This document shows, piece by piece, positions 23,116-35,556 of a stretch of 64,000 nt of DNA. The stretch lies in assembly GCA_029204045.2 (NCBI GenBank), contig CM055068.1, forward strand, positions 33,859,028 through 33,923,027. Direction: 5' to 3'. A program made the position numbers and the translations under genes. The first letter of the stretch is position 1, and each line of letters opens with the position of its first letter. This stretch comes from Tillandsia leiboldiana. Taxonomy: Eukaryota > Streptophyta > Magnoliopsida > Poales > Bromeliaceae. The notes under the pieces are model-generated. The model saw only the letters and a program-made list of their open reading frames with translations, was not told where the DNA came from and did no database searches.

Positions 23116-24536
23116 ATGGTTGGCACTCGGGCATCGAACAAGCTGAAGAGGACAAGAAAAACTCAAGCTGAAGGGGAGTATGTTTCCTTTGATGAGTCAG
23201 ATACGGAATCAGAGGACTGGGATAAAATCCTTGAGAAAACAGCAGCATTGGCTGCAGCAGCAGAAAAGGGGAAAGCCCCTACTTCTTCGAAGGCGAAGAC
23301 TCCGCCTACAGCTGCTGAAAAAGGAAAAAAGCTCCAATGCAACAAACACCTATGTCCATGAAGAGAAAGAGTGTTGCAAAGAGGAAAGGGAGAGCTTGTG
23401 GAATAGAGATTGATGAGTTACTGGCAAGCGAGCCGCCTCCACGAGATTTTGTTCATATTAACACTGACAGAATGAAGGACTTTGAGAAGCGTGAATGTAT
23501 CGGTGAGAGACATGTAAATGTCGCAGCTCTCAAAGAACGCTCAAAAGTGTTTGGAACACTGTTTGATCAAGCTGGACTTGCACAAATCTGCAATTTTTCG
23601 GAAACTTCAGGATATTGTCTTCATCTTGTGAGAACTTTTTACTTGTGTGCTACGCAGCTTCAAGATCATGAGGACGGACCCAAAGAATTTATTACAATAG
23701 TTCGAAATGTCAACCTCAAGATCACGCCTCAACTGATTAGAGAAGTGCTGGGACTGAATGCCCAAGTCAAAGGAATTCATTATTTGAAGGGACAAGTCAT
23801 GTCCAATACAACCTGGAGGACGGTTGTTGATGGAATCTGCTTGCCTGATACCCGGTCAGCGGGAAATTCGGTTCTTTCAAAAGAACTTCGACCAGAGTAT
23901 AGATTTTTGAACTTTATTGTTTGCTACAACATCTTACCAAATATGCAAACTAAGGTTCTCCGTTGGGATAGAATGCTGTTTCTATATCTCCTTGGACATC
24001 CGGAAGCTTCGTTGGGATCAAATTTCAATATTCCTTATCTCATTTGGTCGCAGATGGCTAGATATGTGGAGAATGCACATCCGACTGAGCGACTTCCATT
24101 CCCACTGATTATTATGCGGATTTTCAGAAAGTTTGATGTCGATATTCGTTCATCAACTTACATGCATAGTCTGGGAACGATCAATGACACTACCATTGTG
24201 AAGTCACTCTCAAGTAAACTAGATGAGAGCCCAACCCCTCCAAGGAGCAAGAGAACCTCAGCACAGCAAGCAACAACGGCAACAGCAAGAGCAGCAGTAC
24301 CAGCTTCTACTTCAGAGGATGAAGCTTCTGTGACGTCAATCTATAAAGAACAGCAACGACTATCATCTGAACAAGAACGCATGCCAGATGAAATAACTAA
24401 GATCTCTACAGACATGGTTCAGATTTCTGCCGACTAAGCTGACTTGAAGAAGAAACACAAATCTCTTGCCAAATTGGTTAAGAAGATTTTTCACAAACTT
24501 GGATGCAGCAGTTCGGATGAAAATGACACTGATTGA
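23116..24536 (+). pseudogene. SIRE extra ORF in the env position (plant transposon-protein domain-like)
   Basis: Starts MVGTRASNKLKRTRK with an acidic, then Ala/Lys-rich region. A one-base change in an A-run near 23325-23331 shifts the frame, which continues at 23337-24437. The core (FVHINTDRMKDFEKRE, then LVRTFYLCAT, FITIVRNVNLKITPQLIREV) looks like the putative plant transposon protein domain (Transposase_32 type), not like a viral envelope. I see no signal peptide or transmembrane segment. A TAA at 24435-24437 is followed by 32 open codons to a TGA at 24534, so it is probably a late stop mutation. Function unknown. Confidence 0.75.
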
Positions 24537-25200
24537 TTTTTTTTTTCTTAAGTTTTCATTTTGTTTTGTTCTAATGTCTTCTCTTGCGGGTTTTAGTTTC
24601 TTTTCTTAATCTTTGTGAACTTTGCTTTACCCTCCTTTTGATTTTGGCTTTTTCTATGATAAAAAGGGGGAGAGACACTATACTTGAATGTTTGGATTGG
24701 AGAGAACTTGAGAACTTGAACTTTGAAAACTTTGAACGTGAAGGTAAGTTCTAAGTGGAACTTGATCATGCCCCGACTAACTATTTGACTAACTATTTGG
24801 GCATGTAATTTTACTAACAAGTTGCTTGATAACTGACATATTTTTTAACTTGTTAATTGTTTTGACATGACATTTAGATTTTAAAGATTAGGGATATGTG
24901 AATCTTTGTTTGCTAAATTTTCATACATATCTGATAATTAATGTCATAGTGAGTATAAACTCTATCTCTCTGATTGATTATTGAATGTTTAAATTCTTGA
25001 GGTATCTAACGATTTCTTTTGTCAAGAATTATTTCTTTTGCAGAGAGTACAAACGTCTAAGTCTAGAGTTTGTTTTAGGAATTTATCTCTTGTATTCATT
25101 TTTATTTGGATCGTACATGTAAATTTTTGTTGTATGGTGATATCAACAAAAATATCTTTTTGAATTTTTAAGTGGATTTTTGTTTTGTCACGAAACCGCC
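24537..25200 (+). other. SIRE 3' untranslated spacer
   Basis: AT-rich, no ORF. It contains a purine-rich AAAAAGGGGGAGAGA near 24661 that resembles a second, internal polypurine tract. Confidence 0.6.
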
Positions 25201-25212
25201 AAAGGGGGAGAT
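25201..25212 (+). promoter_or_regulatory. polypurine tract
   Basis: AAAGGGGGAGAT directly precedes the 3' LTR; the usual plus-strand primer for copia replication. Confidence 0.9.
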
Positions 25213-26500
25213 TGTTAAGGATTTTGTTTTGGCGTATTTCGTGAAGTGGTATAAGTCTTGAAGATTGAAGATGAAGAATTGTGGATCAATTACATCAATC
25301 TCAAGAAAAATGGATTCAGAATGATCAGGTACGTTTAACTAAATAATTTTGGTGATTCGAATACATTTGTGTAGTTTAGAAACACTTGGAATATGTTTTG
25401 ATGCATAAAAATCAAAAACTGGAATTTTAGGAAGTTCAGGATCCGGACCAGCCACGTCCAGTCCGGACCTCGAACATGGTTTGGTTTATGCAATTTTTCC
25501 AGTCTGGACCACCCATGTTTCAGTCCGGACCTCGAACCTTAAATTCTGCAAAAAATTGCATGAACAGTCCGGACCTCCCCTGTTTCAGTCCGGACCCCGA
25601 ACTGCGTTTTTCAGAAAATCTTCTGAAAATTGACGACAGTCCGGATCAAACTTAATCCAGTCCAGACCGCCGTGCGGAAAAAATTCTATTTTGGAAGTTT
25701 TTGATGCTTATCTCTTTCCAAGGATCTTTAATCTATAAATAGACTTTTTATTCATCGTAAAAAGTGATTTTTGATTTCTTGAAAAAGATTTTCTTTTAAG
25801 AAAAAGAAAAATCCCCAAATATATAGAAGAAAGAAAAAGACGATTAAATTCATGTTTCTTCATCTATATTGTTCAATTTGATTCTAGGGTTTCAAAACTC
25901 CTATTTCTTGTAGAATCAAATTGAAGAATACTTAGATGGTATTTCTTGTCTATCATTGATCTAAGTATTCGGAGAATCACCACCAATAATCAAAACAACG
26001 ATTTTCCCAAAAATCGGCGCGAGGATTCGTGTGGCCTTGTGGATTCAAGGTGCTACCGCTCTCGTGGATTCGGAGCGAGGCGCGTTCGTATGATCGAAAC
26101 ATGCCGCATTGGTGAAGACCGTGAATTCGGTTGGACGTCGTGGATTCGACGTTGAACGTTGTGGATTCGGCGTTGGGACGCAAATCGTGGATTCGAGGAG
26201 CGTTCGGAGCGAGCGAAGAAGATCAACTAGGAGCGTATGAAAAAGGTTGAGTCGTAGGGTTACAGTAAATCACCTTGTACGTGTTTAATCTTAGTGGATT
26301 TCGCCGTGTTATCGGTCCCGTGGTTTTTTTTTACTCCTGTGACGGAGTTTTCCACGTAAATCTTGCGTACTTTATTTATTTTCCGTATTGGGTTATTTTT
26401 TTTTTACGCAACGATTTGGTGTGTTTATTGTTTTCACCTATTCACCCCCCCCTCTAGGTGGTTTTCCCCCTATTCAGATCCATATTATTCATAACCCACA
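25213..26500 (+). repeat. SIRE element 3' LTR
   Basis: 1288 bp, close to identical to the 5' LTR with scattered substitutions, followed by the ACATG target duplication. Confidence 0.95.
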
Positions 26501-26505
26501 ACATG

Positions 26506-26762
26506 CAGATCTCTATATGAATCCAACATGCAAGAAAGTGGAAGCACTAGTTGGACAGTTCTTCCAAAAGAATGTGACCTCAGCATCATCTCTCTGTTAG
26601 ATAATAGTGTTCTGCACTTGCACTAGTCATTAGGCTGTTCAACTGTCTTAATACTCGCTTTTAAGTTGGATGAGCATTTTGCCCAGGTTATTGCACCTTC
26701 ATTATTTAATATTTATAAAGTCCTAATACTCTTTCAAAATCATGTTAGTGCAAAAATTTTAA
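26506..26762 (-). other. residual intron sequence
   Basis: Picks up where the sequence left of 4963 stops once the SIRE insertion is removed. No repeat or gene recognised. Confidence 0.6.
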
Positions 26763-27498
26763 TGATGCAAACCAAGGGTTGCAAAATTTTAATTTTAATT
26801 TTGTTCTTGATTGTTGCAATTCCTTGAAATAAACTAAGTTCAATTTATTAATTCTAAAGAAGTTTACTAAAATTAAAATAAAGAAGCAAGAAAAAAATTC
26901 AGCAAAGCAGAAAATGAAAATCAAATTGATGCAATACTAAGATAATGATAAACATTCAATATATGAGATAACAATGACCAATTGAAAATATATATAATAG
27001 TTTAAAATAAAAAGGTAAGTTTGCTTTTATCGGACTTAAAAACTTTTTCATTTGATTGTTTCGATAAAGATTGTTTGTAATGGTAGAAGGCTAGATTGAA
27101 AAGGATAATAGGATACTAGAAAATGAAAGAGAAGGTAAGATATAAGAAAAGCACCGATCACACAATTGCGGAGGATTCACGATCGACGAGGGTGACACAC
27201 CATGAGTAGAAATTCGGCAGTGGGGAAGAAGAAGAGGCAGAGATCCGAAAGAAAAAGGGTAGGAGGAGAAGCCAATCTCATCATGAGAAGAAAGCAACAA
27301 CGATCAAGTTGAGGAAGAAGACGATCTCAGCATGAGAAAGAAAGCACATGGAAGAAAATCACGACGGCAACGGCAAAGGCAAAGAGCAGGAGTAGGAATT
27401 TCTATTCACCAAAATATGCCTTACAAAGCATCAATAACCAAGTATTTATAGTGTCAGGAGCCTTCCCTATAATATTTTTGTTGTTCTCTTCGTTTTCA
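26763..27498 (-). repeat. Gypsy LTR (same family as 44003-44733)
   Basis: Plus-strand reading runs from TGATGCAAACC to CGTTTTCA. It aligns along its length with 44003-44733, sharing GTTGCAATTCYTTGAAATAAACTA, AACATTCAATATATGAGATA and a run of clustered GAAG words. It could be the 3' LTR of the minus-strand Gypsy element ending at 44733, or a separate solo LTR. No matching target duplication settles this. Confidence 0.75.
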
Positions 27499-27500
27499 TA

Positions 27501-29150
27501 TGACGCCCCGCTTTCCAGAGGGGTCACCCATCCTAGAGCTACTGTCACTCCACGGGACCGTCTCTGTGGTTGGTTCAAGCGCGCGCACAAACTCGCCGAA
27601 CAGACAGTTTTTCTTGTCCGCCCAAAGCGTCACAACCTGTACAATTCAATGAGTTCCAACAAGGAACAGAATTTAAACACAAATTGCGAAAGAAAAGTAC
27701 AGAAAAAATAAAGCAACTAGCTATTATAAGCATTCGTCTCATAAACATTACATTTACAATTTTCTTTTACAACCCAAAATATTATAACATTTTTTTTCCT
27801 CTTTATTTACCCTTAAGCTACGCTGTCGAGGGTACATCTATTTGGGTCACAACATGGTAGGGCCGCTATTTATCGAGCTACGCCTTTCCCTCGTGACACC
27901 GCGACGCTCACGGATGGACATGTAAAACATGAGGATGAGAGCTATAAAATAGTTTCCAGTGGATACGATCATCCAAGAGAGAAGCTCGACCCACCAGGTC
28001 CAAAGAGGCAGTATAAGCATATAGTCAGTAATAATTTGCTAAAATGCAAATCTACACTATATGCAACATAAATCATATGCTATGCCTCAAGTAAATGCAA
28101 TAATGAAACCTACTCAAGTAGTTCTATTCTTTTCTACTTACACTTTCACTTATCCATTTCACTAATCCAGACCTAAGATTCTCTTTTTCCTTAGCCACTT
28201 TGCCCGACTCAATCTTGAATCAATCCATACTTTGGTTCATGGTCACCATTCACTTAGAATTAGCTATGAGACGGCGAAATGTCACACAGATCCCTTATAG
28301 TCGGCGGCGAAACGTCGCACTCACCTAGCTCTCAGTCTCAGGGCGGTGAAACACTGCACACAGCCCTGGTGGCAACGAAACATCGCAGTCACCACCTGTG
28401 GCGTTAAAACGTTGCACACACCACAATTGACGACGAAGTGTCGAACACATTAGGCTCTATTGGCCTCTGTTGGAGGCGAAAAATCGCACACACCTTAATA
28501 ACTTTAATTATTTAATGTGCACATTTATTTTCCATTTTCAAATCAACCTTCCTAAGTTTCACGACTCCTTGTTCCCGTGGTTTTCCTACCACTTATATTT
28601 TTCCAACCTATATTTTATGACACTAGGTTAAATGACTTATTAGTCCAAGTGATCTTCCTACCACTATGTTTTTCAATCTATATTCGATAACACTAGATTT
28701 TCTAGCTCAATCATATTCTTTCCTAATCCTAGTTGTCCACACCTAGGATTCATGATTTTCTGGCATCTAGTCCTTATTTTCTTTACACATAGTTCTCTAA
28801 TTCCTAGACTCTCAACCTATGTCTAACGACCACACCTAGGCATACATATATATATATACATACCTATATGTTTTCATTTGCCTAGTGTTCTTGCCCAATG
28901 GTAGTTAATTTACTCTAGTAGCATATAATCTATGCCTACTAATTTTACCAATTAACCTACCATTATATGCATCAATAAAATAATATTAAATTTACACTTT
29001 GGCATAGAAGTGACCTAATCACTTCGGTGATGCACAACCCACATCGGTTTGCCCCCAATTGCTTATAGACACTTGCAATTGGGTTCCCATGGCCGTCTCG
29101 ACGCTCTTCCCCGACTATCGAATGAAAACGCTCGTTTCATGTCGCTATAT
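27501..29150 (-). repeat. candidate Tekay-like LTR, minus orientation
   Basis: In minus sense it ends GGAAAGCGGGGCGTCA, like Tekay LTR ends. At its other edge lie the purine-rich words expected of a polypurine tract, and just beyond, in the interior, a Tekay-type TTTCGTGGACAATACTCC (29725-29745). At 28260-28500 it holds seven diverged copies of a GGCGAAACGTCGCAC-like unit. A TAT microsatellite lies near 28846-28862. The exact outer edge is approximate. Confidence 0.6.
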
Positions 29151-29160
29151 TCCTCCCTCC

Positions 29161-29527
29161 CAAGGAATTAAGTGCCGTGGAAGTGTCGTGGCACAGGGGC
29201 GTGCCACTCTCCGCCTGGCACGGTACGGTACGGGCACGCTTCCGTGCCGACACGTGGCACGCTTCCGTGCCGATGGATACGCATGACCTTCCAGTAGCAC
29301 GCTCTGGCACGATTTTTTTTATTTTTTTTATTCCCAATAAGCTCTTATAATATTGTTTTGAAATGTTTAGTCAAAAAATTATAAATATTAGCTATATATA
29401 GTTTATTATACTCACCAATTAACATACTGATAAATTTTTTTATATATAAAATACAACTATACCTCATAAAAAATAAAAATAACAATATAATAATAAAATT
29501 CACAAGTATAATTAGTATTTAACCATG

Positions 29528-29571
<44 letters not shown>

Positions 29572-29714
29572 GGCACGCTCGTTACGGTACGGGCGATACC
29601 TAATGGGTATCGCTGAGACAGGCCCCCCCCCGGTACCGTGCCCCTATTGTAAGGGCACGATACGTGCCGCCCCGTGCCGAGCGTGCTCGGCACGGGGCGG
29701 CACTTAATACGTTG
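29161..29714. mobile_element. hAT-like MITE A, 554 bp
   Basis: Ends CAAGGAATTAAGTGCCG and the inverse of CAACGTATTAAGTGCCG, flanked by a perfect 8-bp duplication CTCCCTCC (29153-29160 and 29715-29722), typical of hAT. GC-rich subterminal GGCACG repeats surround an AT-rich centre with a poly-A run at 29533-29568. No transposase. Confidence 0.88.
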
Positions 29715-30869
29715 CTCCCTCCCTAAATGGAGTATTGTCCACGAAACGAAAATCACAGCTCATTTCAATTTATCAATCAAATGAGGGCAATACTTCTACC
29801 TTGAGCTCTCAACTCTCTTGGTAACTCACAATCTTCGTGATTACCACGCTGAACCCCGATTTACGAAATTATGTGGTTCCACAATCCCTTCTCTTTATCA
29901 GTAAGGTTGCATCCCAAGCATACCTCGCAGGTCACACCCTCTTGCCGCTTCCATTGCTTGGAGTGCAGTGTAAGAATCAGATCACGGGCATACTTGTAGA
30001 GTGCGGATACCGGAGCCATCTTGCAGACTCCCTCAATTCGATAACAGCGCTGGTCGACATGTTAGTGACGCCAACGCATTCCGTACTTCTCACGATCTGC
30101 GATCTCAGGAACTTAGCTTGCTCCGAACATCAATACACTTCACCCATCTCTAAGGGCGACACCTCCAAGGAAACGCAGTCACTCGCCGCGAATTTTGAGC
30201 TATTGCTGGCACTTGATCGCATAGCTTTTCCTTGTCGGGCTCGCGTTATCCCTATTCGTCATCATTAGACGGCAAACTTAACAACTCTATGAACAACTAC
30301 ACACTCTATGGCTCCGTCCTCTCGAAATCTCAACATTCTCCTCGTCAGTAAGGTCTATTGACGACCACACAGGGGTCATCCGCACCCTATAACTATCTAG
30401 GCCTGCCACCTCGGCCCATGCGAGTCTACGTTATATAGTAAGACTCTCCTTCATGTTACCATTCAATTGTGGAGATTATCCTGGTTTGCTCACCAATATT
30501 GCTTAAAGCAATATCCCATTAGTACCTTCCTTCCATCACGCGTAGGTCATGCCACACGCATTTTTCTAGCTCTATTACAAGATGGTGTATTTCGGCACAT
30601 CTCGAGTAGTTACTCATTCTAGAGTACAATTCCCACCTTGCACGTGGCATAGGTTAACTTAACACCTTCTAAGGAGCACATTGTTTGCTTCCACATGCCA
30701 CGATTTAACACCACGTCATCCTCATGACAAGTTTTTATACGAACACCTCGTTCACGAATCCAATCTCGCCCTAGCGATAACGCTAGGCCTCACGGTTTGG
30801 CCACTCCACCAATCAGGGAGCGATATGTCTGAGCCTCCACTCTACAGTCACCACCCTTGGCCCTCCAAC
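29715..30869 (-). pseudogene. decayed 3' interior of a minus-strand Tekay-like element
   Basis: Begins, in plus coordinates, with the Tekay-type tail just upstream of the polypurine tract. Beyond it, coding traces are too eroded to name a domain. A 143-codon plus-strand frame at 29837-30268 shows no family signature and is probably chance on the antisense strand. The MITE B insertion at 30870 interrupts this sequence, which resumes at 35557. Confidence 0.45.
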
Positions 30870-33800
30870 CAAGGATTAAAATGTCGTGGCACGGGGGTGT
30901 GCCGGCCATTGCCTGGCACAATACGACACAGGCACGCTTGCGTGCCGACGGGCACGCACAACCTTCTAGTGGTATGCTTTGGCACGATCTTATTTTAATT
31001 TTTTCTGTCCAATAAGGCTTTAGAATGTTATTTTAAAAGTTTTAGAGTAATATTTATAAATTTTGGCTATGTATTGATTTGTCTTGATCTAATGTCAATA
31101 ATAGCTTACTAACTTACTAGTTAATAGCTTAATATAGTAGTAGTCTTCTTTATAGGTGAAGTTAAATATAACTACAGCTCATAAAGAAAATTATTCTTTT
31201 TTTAAATTTTTATAAAAATTTGCAAGATCCACTCGTATTGATTCGATAAAGGATCATATGATGACTAGACTAAACTAGAATAAGACCCCAAGTACACTGA
31301 TAATTTCTTTTCATTTTCAAATTTTTATAAAATATTTATGAAAAATTAAAAAAATTTATTTTTTCTAAATATTTTTTAAAAATTATAAAATCTGTCATGA
31401 AAATTTAATAATAAACCATACTATGAATAAATTAAGCAATAATAAAAATTGATTAACTTTTAATTTTTTTTTATTTATCTTTTATTTTTTAGAGTTTTAA
31501 AATTTATAAAATATAAATATGAGAAAATTAATTTTTTAAAAATTTTTATGAAAAATTTGCAAGTTCATCCAAGAAAATTATTTTTTTCTTAAATTTAAAT
31601 AAGAAAACTTGTGCAATTTATTTATGAAAATTTAACACTAAACCATATGACATATACATTAAGCAAATTTAAATATCAATTACTTCTATTTAGTTTTCAA
31701 TTTTATTAGAATTTTTATATTTCTAAATCTAATAATAAAATTTTCAAAGTTAAGAATATCTTAAATCTCGCTTAAAATACTAAATTCGTACAAAAAAATT
31801 AAAAATGAACCATATAATGATTAAATCAAGTGGATATATTTTCAGATTTTTATAAATTGTTAATAAAAATTTGCATAATTTCATATTTCTTTACAAAAGA
31901 AACTTTACAAGTTAAATATATTCTAAATGTATGAAAAAAAAATTAAGTTGTAAATTTCTCGACTTAACAAGTAGATCTTCGATTTTACTACTTTACTTTT
32001 TTAAAAAAAATCGAAGTGATCAAAAAATAATAAGAGATTGAAAAGAAAAAAATTTAAAAAAAAATTATGAGAAAAAAGGGAAGAAAAAAATAGAAAGAAA
32101 AAAAATAGAGTAAGAGATGTGAGAGGAAAGAAAAGAAAGTGCAGAATAGAAGAAAAGGTAGAAGTGAAAAGAAAAAAAAAAGATGAGAGAAGGATAAAGG
32201 TCTATGAAAGAAACCAAAAAATACGAAAGGTCAAAGTAAAAAAAAAAAATTAAAAACACTGTGTGCCTATGTGGGCACGCAGCGGTACATACCGTGATAC
32301 TCTTTGGGTATCGCTGTCTCGTTCGATACTCAGAGGGTATCGCAGCACAGGTGTGGTGACCGTAAACCCCATGCAGCTTTCCTGGTGAATCCACAGCTTA
32401 GAACACCTGTTATTGGTGTATCGGGCCCATAGTGCATCAAGGAGATGCCACAGATGGACCCTGTGAGGTATCTGTTACTGTATTGGCCTTCGGCTGTGTT
32501 TGCCGAAATTTTTTAGAAGGATTTTGGCCAAACAGGGGTTGGAATTGGATTCAGCACGGAAAAACACTTGGAAACGGCTATTTGCTTGTTAAATTTGGAG
32601 TCCGGATGACCAAAAACGGGCTACCGGAAGTTTTCGGGGTAAAACGGTGCATGGGGGGTGACCGTGGACCGGCGGGAGCCACGTGGCGGCCCGTCATTGG
32701 CCGGCTCACGCCGCTCGGTCCACGGGGAAGGCGCGCGGGTGCATGGACCGCGGGGCGGGCCACGTGGCGCGTCTGGACTGGCGGGTGTGCGCAGCGCGGC
32801 TCAGGGAGTTTTGGCGCTGCATGGTGGACCGGTGTGCGACACGTGGTGGCACGGCATTGGCGGGCTCACATGGTCGCGGTCCACGGCGCCAGCGGTGGTG
32901 CACGGGGCAGCGCTCGGCCGACACGTGGCGCCTCGCACTCGAGTGCGCCACGCGTCGCGCCGTCCGCGCTCCGCCCCACCTACCGTTCCCACCCGCGTAG
33001 GGGCGACGTGGCGCGCAGTGAGGGGCCCCGCGCAGCTGTTTGCTGTTGCGGGGTGGCGTGGCCGCACCTGAGGGTTTCGGGCGCGTCGTATGGGTCGCAT
33101 CCGACCCCTTCAGGCGGATTCGGGCGCCGGAAACTGCGCCCGAATCCGCCAAAAGGCCCATTAGTGACCCTTCACTATAAATAGGGCCTTGGGGGCCCAT
33201 TTAAACCCCTTTTCTGAGCCATTTTCGCAGAGAGCCCTTTAGAAGAAATTCTCCTCTCTTCTAGCAGCATCCCTTGGAGGACTTTGGAGTTTTTTGGAGA
33301 TCATCTTTTCGACTTCATCTGCGACGCGGCGCACAGTGACGCTTGTTCTTCGTCGACCCGTTTCGTCACGTTTTAGTGCGCAGACTTCTCCGACTCACTC
33401 CGATCTCCGTTTTTAGCGATTTTCGCGCCGTCGGACTCACGACTGGTAGGACTCCAACTTTGATGTTCAGAGTTTTCACTGATTCCTTTCGGATTTTAAA
33501 GGTTTTTGAGCTTTCTTTTGCTCCTTTTTCTTCGCGGATTTTTGGACAGCACCGCAGAGTTTCGGCCATAACTTTGCGTACCGACATCGGATCGAGGTGA
33601 TTCAAAAGGCAAAGTTCATCTACTCCTCGCGAGGAATCTCCTGGATTTTTCTCAGAATTTTCTGAGTTTGCTTCGAAGGTGAGAATCTTTATTCTTTCCG
33701 AGCTCTTATCTGTGGAAATTGGTACAGTTATGAATGAGGTGTTTCTCTTGCCGGATTTATATCTCAGCATAGAAAACTCGGAATTGGACGTGCAGGTATG

Positions 33801-35556
33801 CGTTTCGAAGCTATCAACGCATAGATCACAGGGATATTTTATTTGGATTTTTCCGAGGACTTTCAGCAGGTGATTTTTGCACATCTACGCAGCTGAAATT
33901 CAGTGTAAAATTCTGACAGTTTTGGGGGGATGTAAGTGTATCGACAGCTCTGTTTTCGTACCCAGGAGCAGCGTGGACAGTGCTGGACCCGTTGGATCTG
34001 TGTAGCTGTTTTTCTGGTATTTTCAGCTGTAGGACTTTTGACAGCTCGACTGATCAGGTGGGTGGCCTCGCTTTCAAGAATTGCGATCTGTACACTAATT
34101 CTAGCTGTTTAGGGATGTGCATGTATTATTCTTACCTCCAATATAGTATGTTAGAGAGCATGAGTTGGGATTTCTTATTTATTCAGTTTATCATGTGTTT
34201 CTTATTATTTCCCCCACATCCTTATTTATCGCTATCTTCGGATTTGACCTAGCACCACTGTCATATGCAGCATGTTCAACCAGACTAGTAGAAAACTCCA
34301 ACTTGGACTAGGTTACTTTATTGCTTTAGACACTTTCACTATCATCACTATGTCATCTGGACTTAGTTTCTTCCTCGCCCAGATAGGGGGCCGAGGGGTC
34401 GGGTTATTAGTGGGGTGCATGTACACTCGTGTCGGGGGACCGAGTGGAGTTAGATAGTGAGTTATTGATCAGAGTGTCTTTTGTTTACTGTCTGAGGGAC
34501 AGGGGGTTCTCGGCTGTGTTGTGTTCCAGCCAGCGAGTGAGACAGGGTTCTTTTGATTACAGTCGATCTTGTTGATCGTGGATTTGGATTATAGCCTGCA
34601 TGGGCCACATTGAGCTCGACATAGATGCGCAGATACTTTACTCGGTGGGGTCGCGCCCCTCGAGTGCCACTCCGGAGCTAGGCGGGTTACTTGCTATTGC
34701 GATTTTGTCGACACAGTCCCTCTGGCTGGCCAGTTTGGCAGTCACGGACGCCCTACGTAAGGCCGCTCCTCCGTGGACGTAACGGCAGTAGGTAGGCGCA
34801 GGTTTGACTGGACCCGATGTGGCAGTCAGTATAGATTGGGTGATTGAGATGAGGGTTAGTAGTGGTACCAGATTTCTTTCTGTTTCACCCTTGAGCATTT
34901 AGTTAGAGGCATAGTAGCTGTAGAGTTATTTCATCAGTTTTTCTTCCCAGCATTGCATCGTTACTTTTGCCTCTAGTAGACTTAGTGGGCAGACCGTCGG
35001 GCTTGTTGGCGGCACCCACTGAGAACTACTTGGGATGTAGTTCTCACACCCGTCGTGGTGTCTTCTTCCCCAGGGACCTCTACTTCTGTACCGGCTGCAC
35101 AGGTTGCTGATCCTGCTGATCGAGGTAAGGGAGTCGTGAGTTAGATCCCTACCAGATGGCGCCCTGAGAGTAGCTGTACCCTCACCTTTTGAGAGTTTTG
35201 TTGAGCGATCTTGTAGTGAGGATTGAGTTGTACTCTTCTTACTTTGAGGGACTTATGTATTTATGTGAGGACTGGGTCTGTACTTATACCTAGAGTTGTA
35301 TTTACTTCAGTTCAGTATTTACTTTTCAGCTCTGATATCTGTATAGTATAGATGATCTTTTACAGGTTAGACGCTACGTTCATACGGGGCTTCCCGGATG
35401 GGCGGCGGATCTGTTGGCAAGCCGGGTCGCAGTTTCGACCCGGGGCGTGACAACTGGAAAGCCAAGAGAGACCCCCCTCTGTACCGTGCCGCCTAATTGG
35501 TGGCACGATACGTATCGCTCCATATCGTAAGGCACGAATCGATACTTAATTCCTTG
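30870..35556. mobile_element. hAT-like MITE B, about 1.65 kb, holding a solo LTR
   Basis: Left end CAAGGATTAAAATGTCG; right end the inverse of CAAGGAATTAAGTATCG. The 8-bp flanks are CCTCCAAC (30862-30869) and CATCCAAC (35557-35564), 7 of 8 matching. The AT-rich centre has no ORF. Subterminal GATACC/GGTATC words match MITE A. A 3.0-kb LTR at 32417-35452 lies inside it. It is larger than its relatives and has no transposase. Confidence 0.8.
32417..35452 (+). mobile_element. Tekay-like solo LTR, 3036 bp
   Basis: Starts TGTATCGGG and ends GGGGCGTGACA. The flanks ATTGG and ACTGG differ by one base. TATA box at about 33176-33183 (CTATAAATAGGG). It shares with the 10615 LTR the AGACTTAGTGGGCA block, the hairpin at 35021-35045, a TTACAGGTTAGACGC end block and the terminal CCGGGTCG/CGACCCGG hairpin. 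The 250-codon frame at 32432-33184 is GC-rich, without a family match, and lies in U3; I do not call it a gene. Confidence 0.85.

Larger units (their letters stand above)
4968..26500 (+). mobile_element. SIRE/Maximus-type Ty1-copia retrotransposon, split by a nested Gypsy element
   Basis: LTRs of 1286 and 1288 bp begin TGTTAAGG and end AACCCACA, and a perfect 5-bp target duplication ACATG flanks the element (4963-4967 and 26501-26505). Order inside: tRNA-Met-type primer site, gag with two zinc knuckles, protease, integrase, reverse transcriptase, RNase H, a long spacer, an extra ORF in the env position, and a polypurine tract. The copia domain order and the env-position ORF point to the SIRE lineage. 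Several frameshifts and an integrase deletion make it non-functional. Without the 10.3-kb insert it is about 11.2 kb. Confidence 0.95.

Noticed and set aside
29837..30268. 143-codon plus-strand ORF
   Set aside because: Antisense to a decayed Gypsy interior, with no recognisable motif and stops in the flanking sequence that belongs to the same remnant.
32432..33184. 250-codon plus-strand ORF with Trp/Gly/Arg-rich sequence
   Set aside because: Lies in the U3 of a solo LTR just before its TATA box; other frames there are also open and no family signature is visible.
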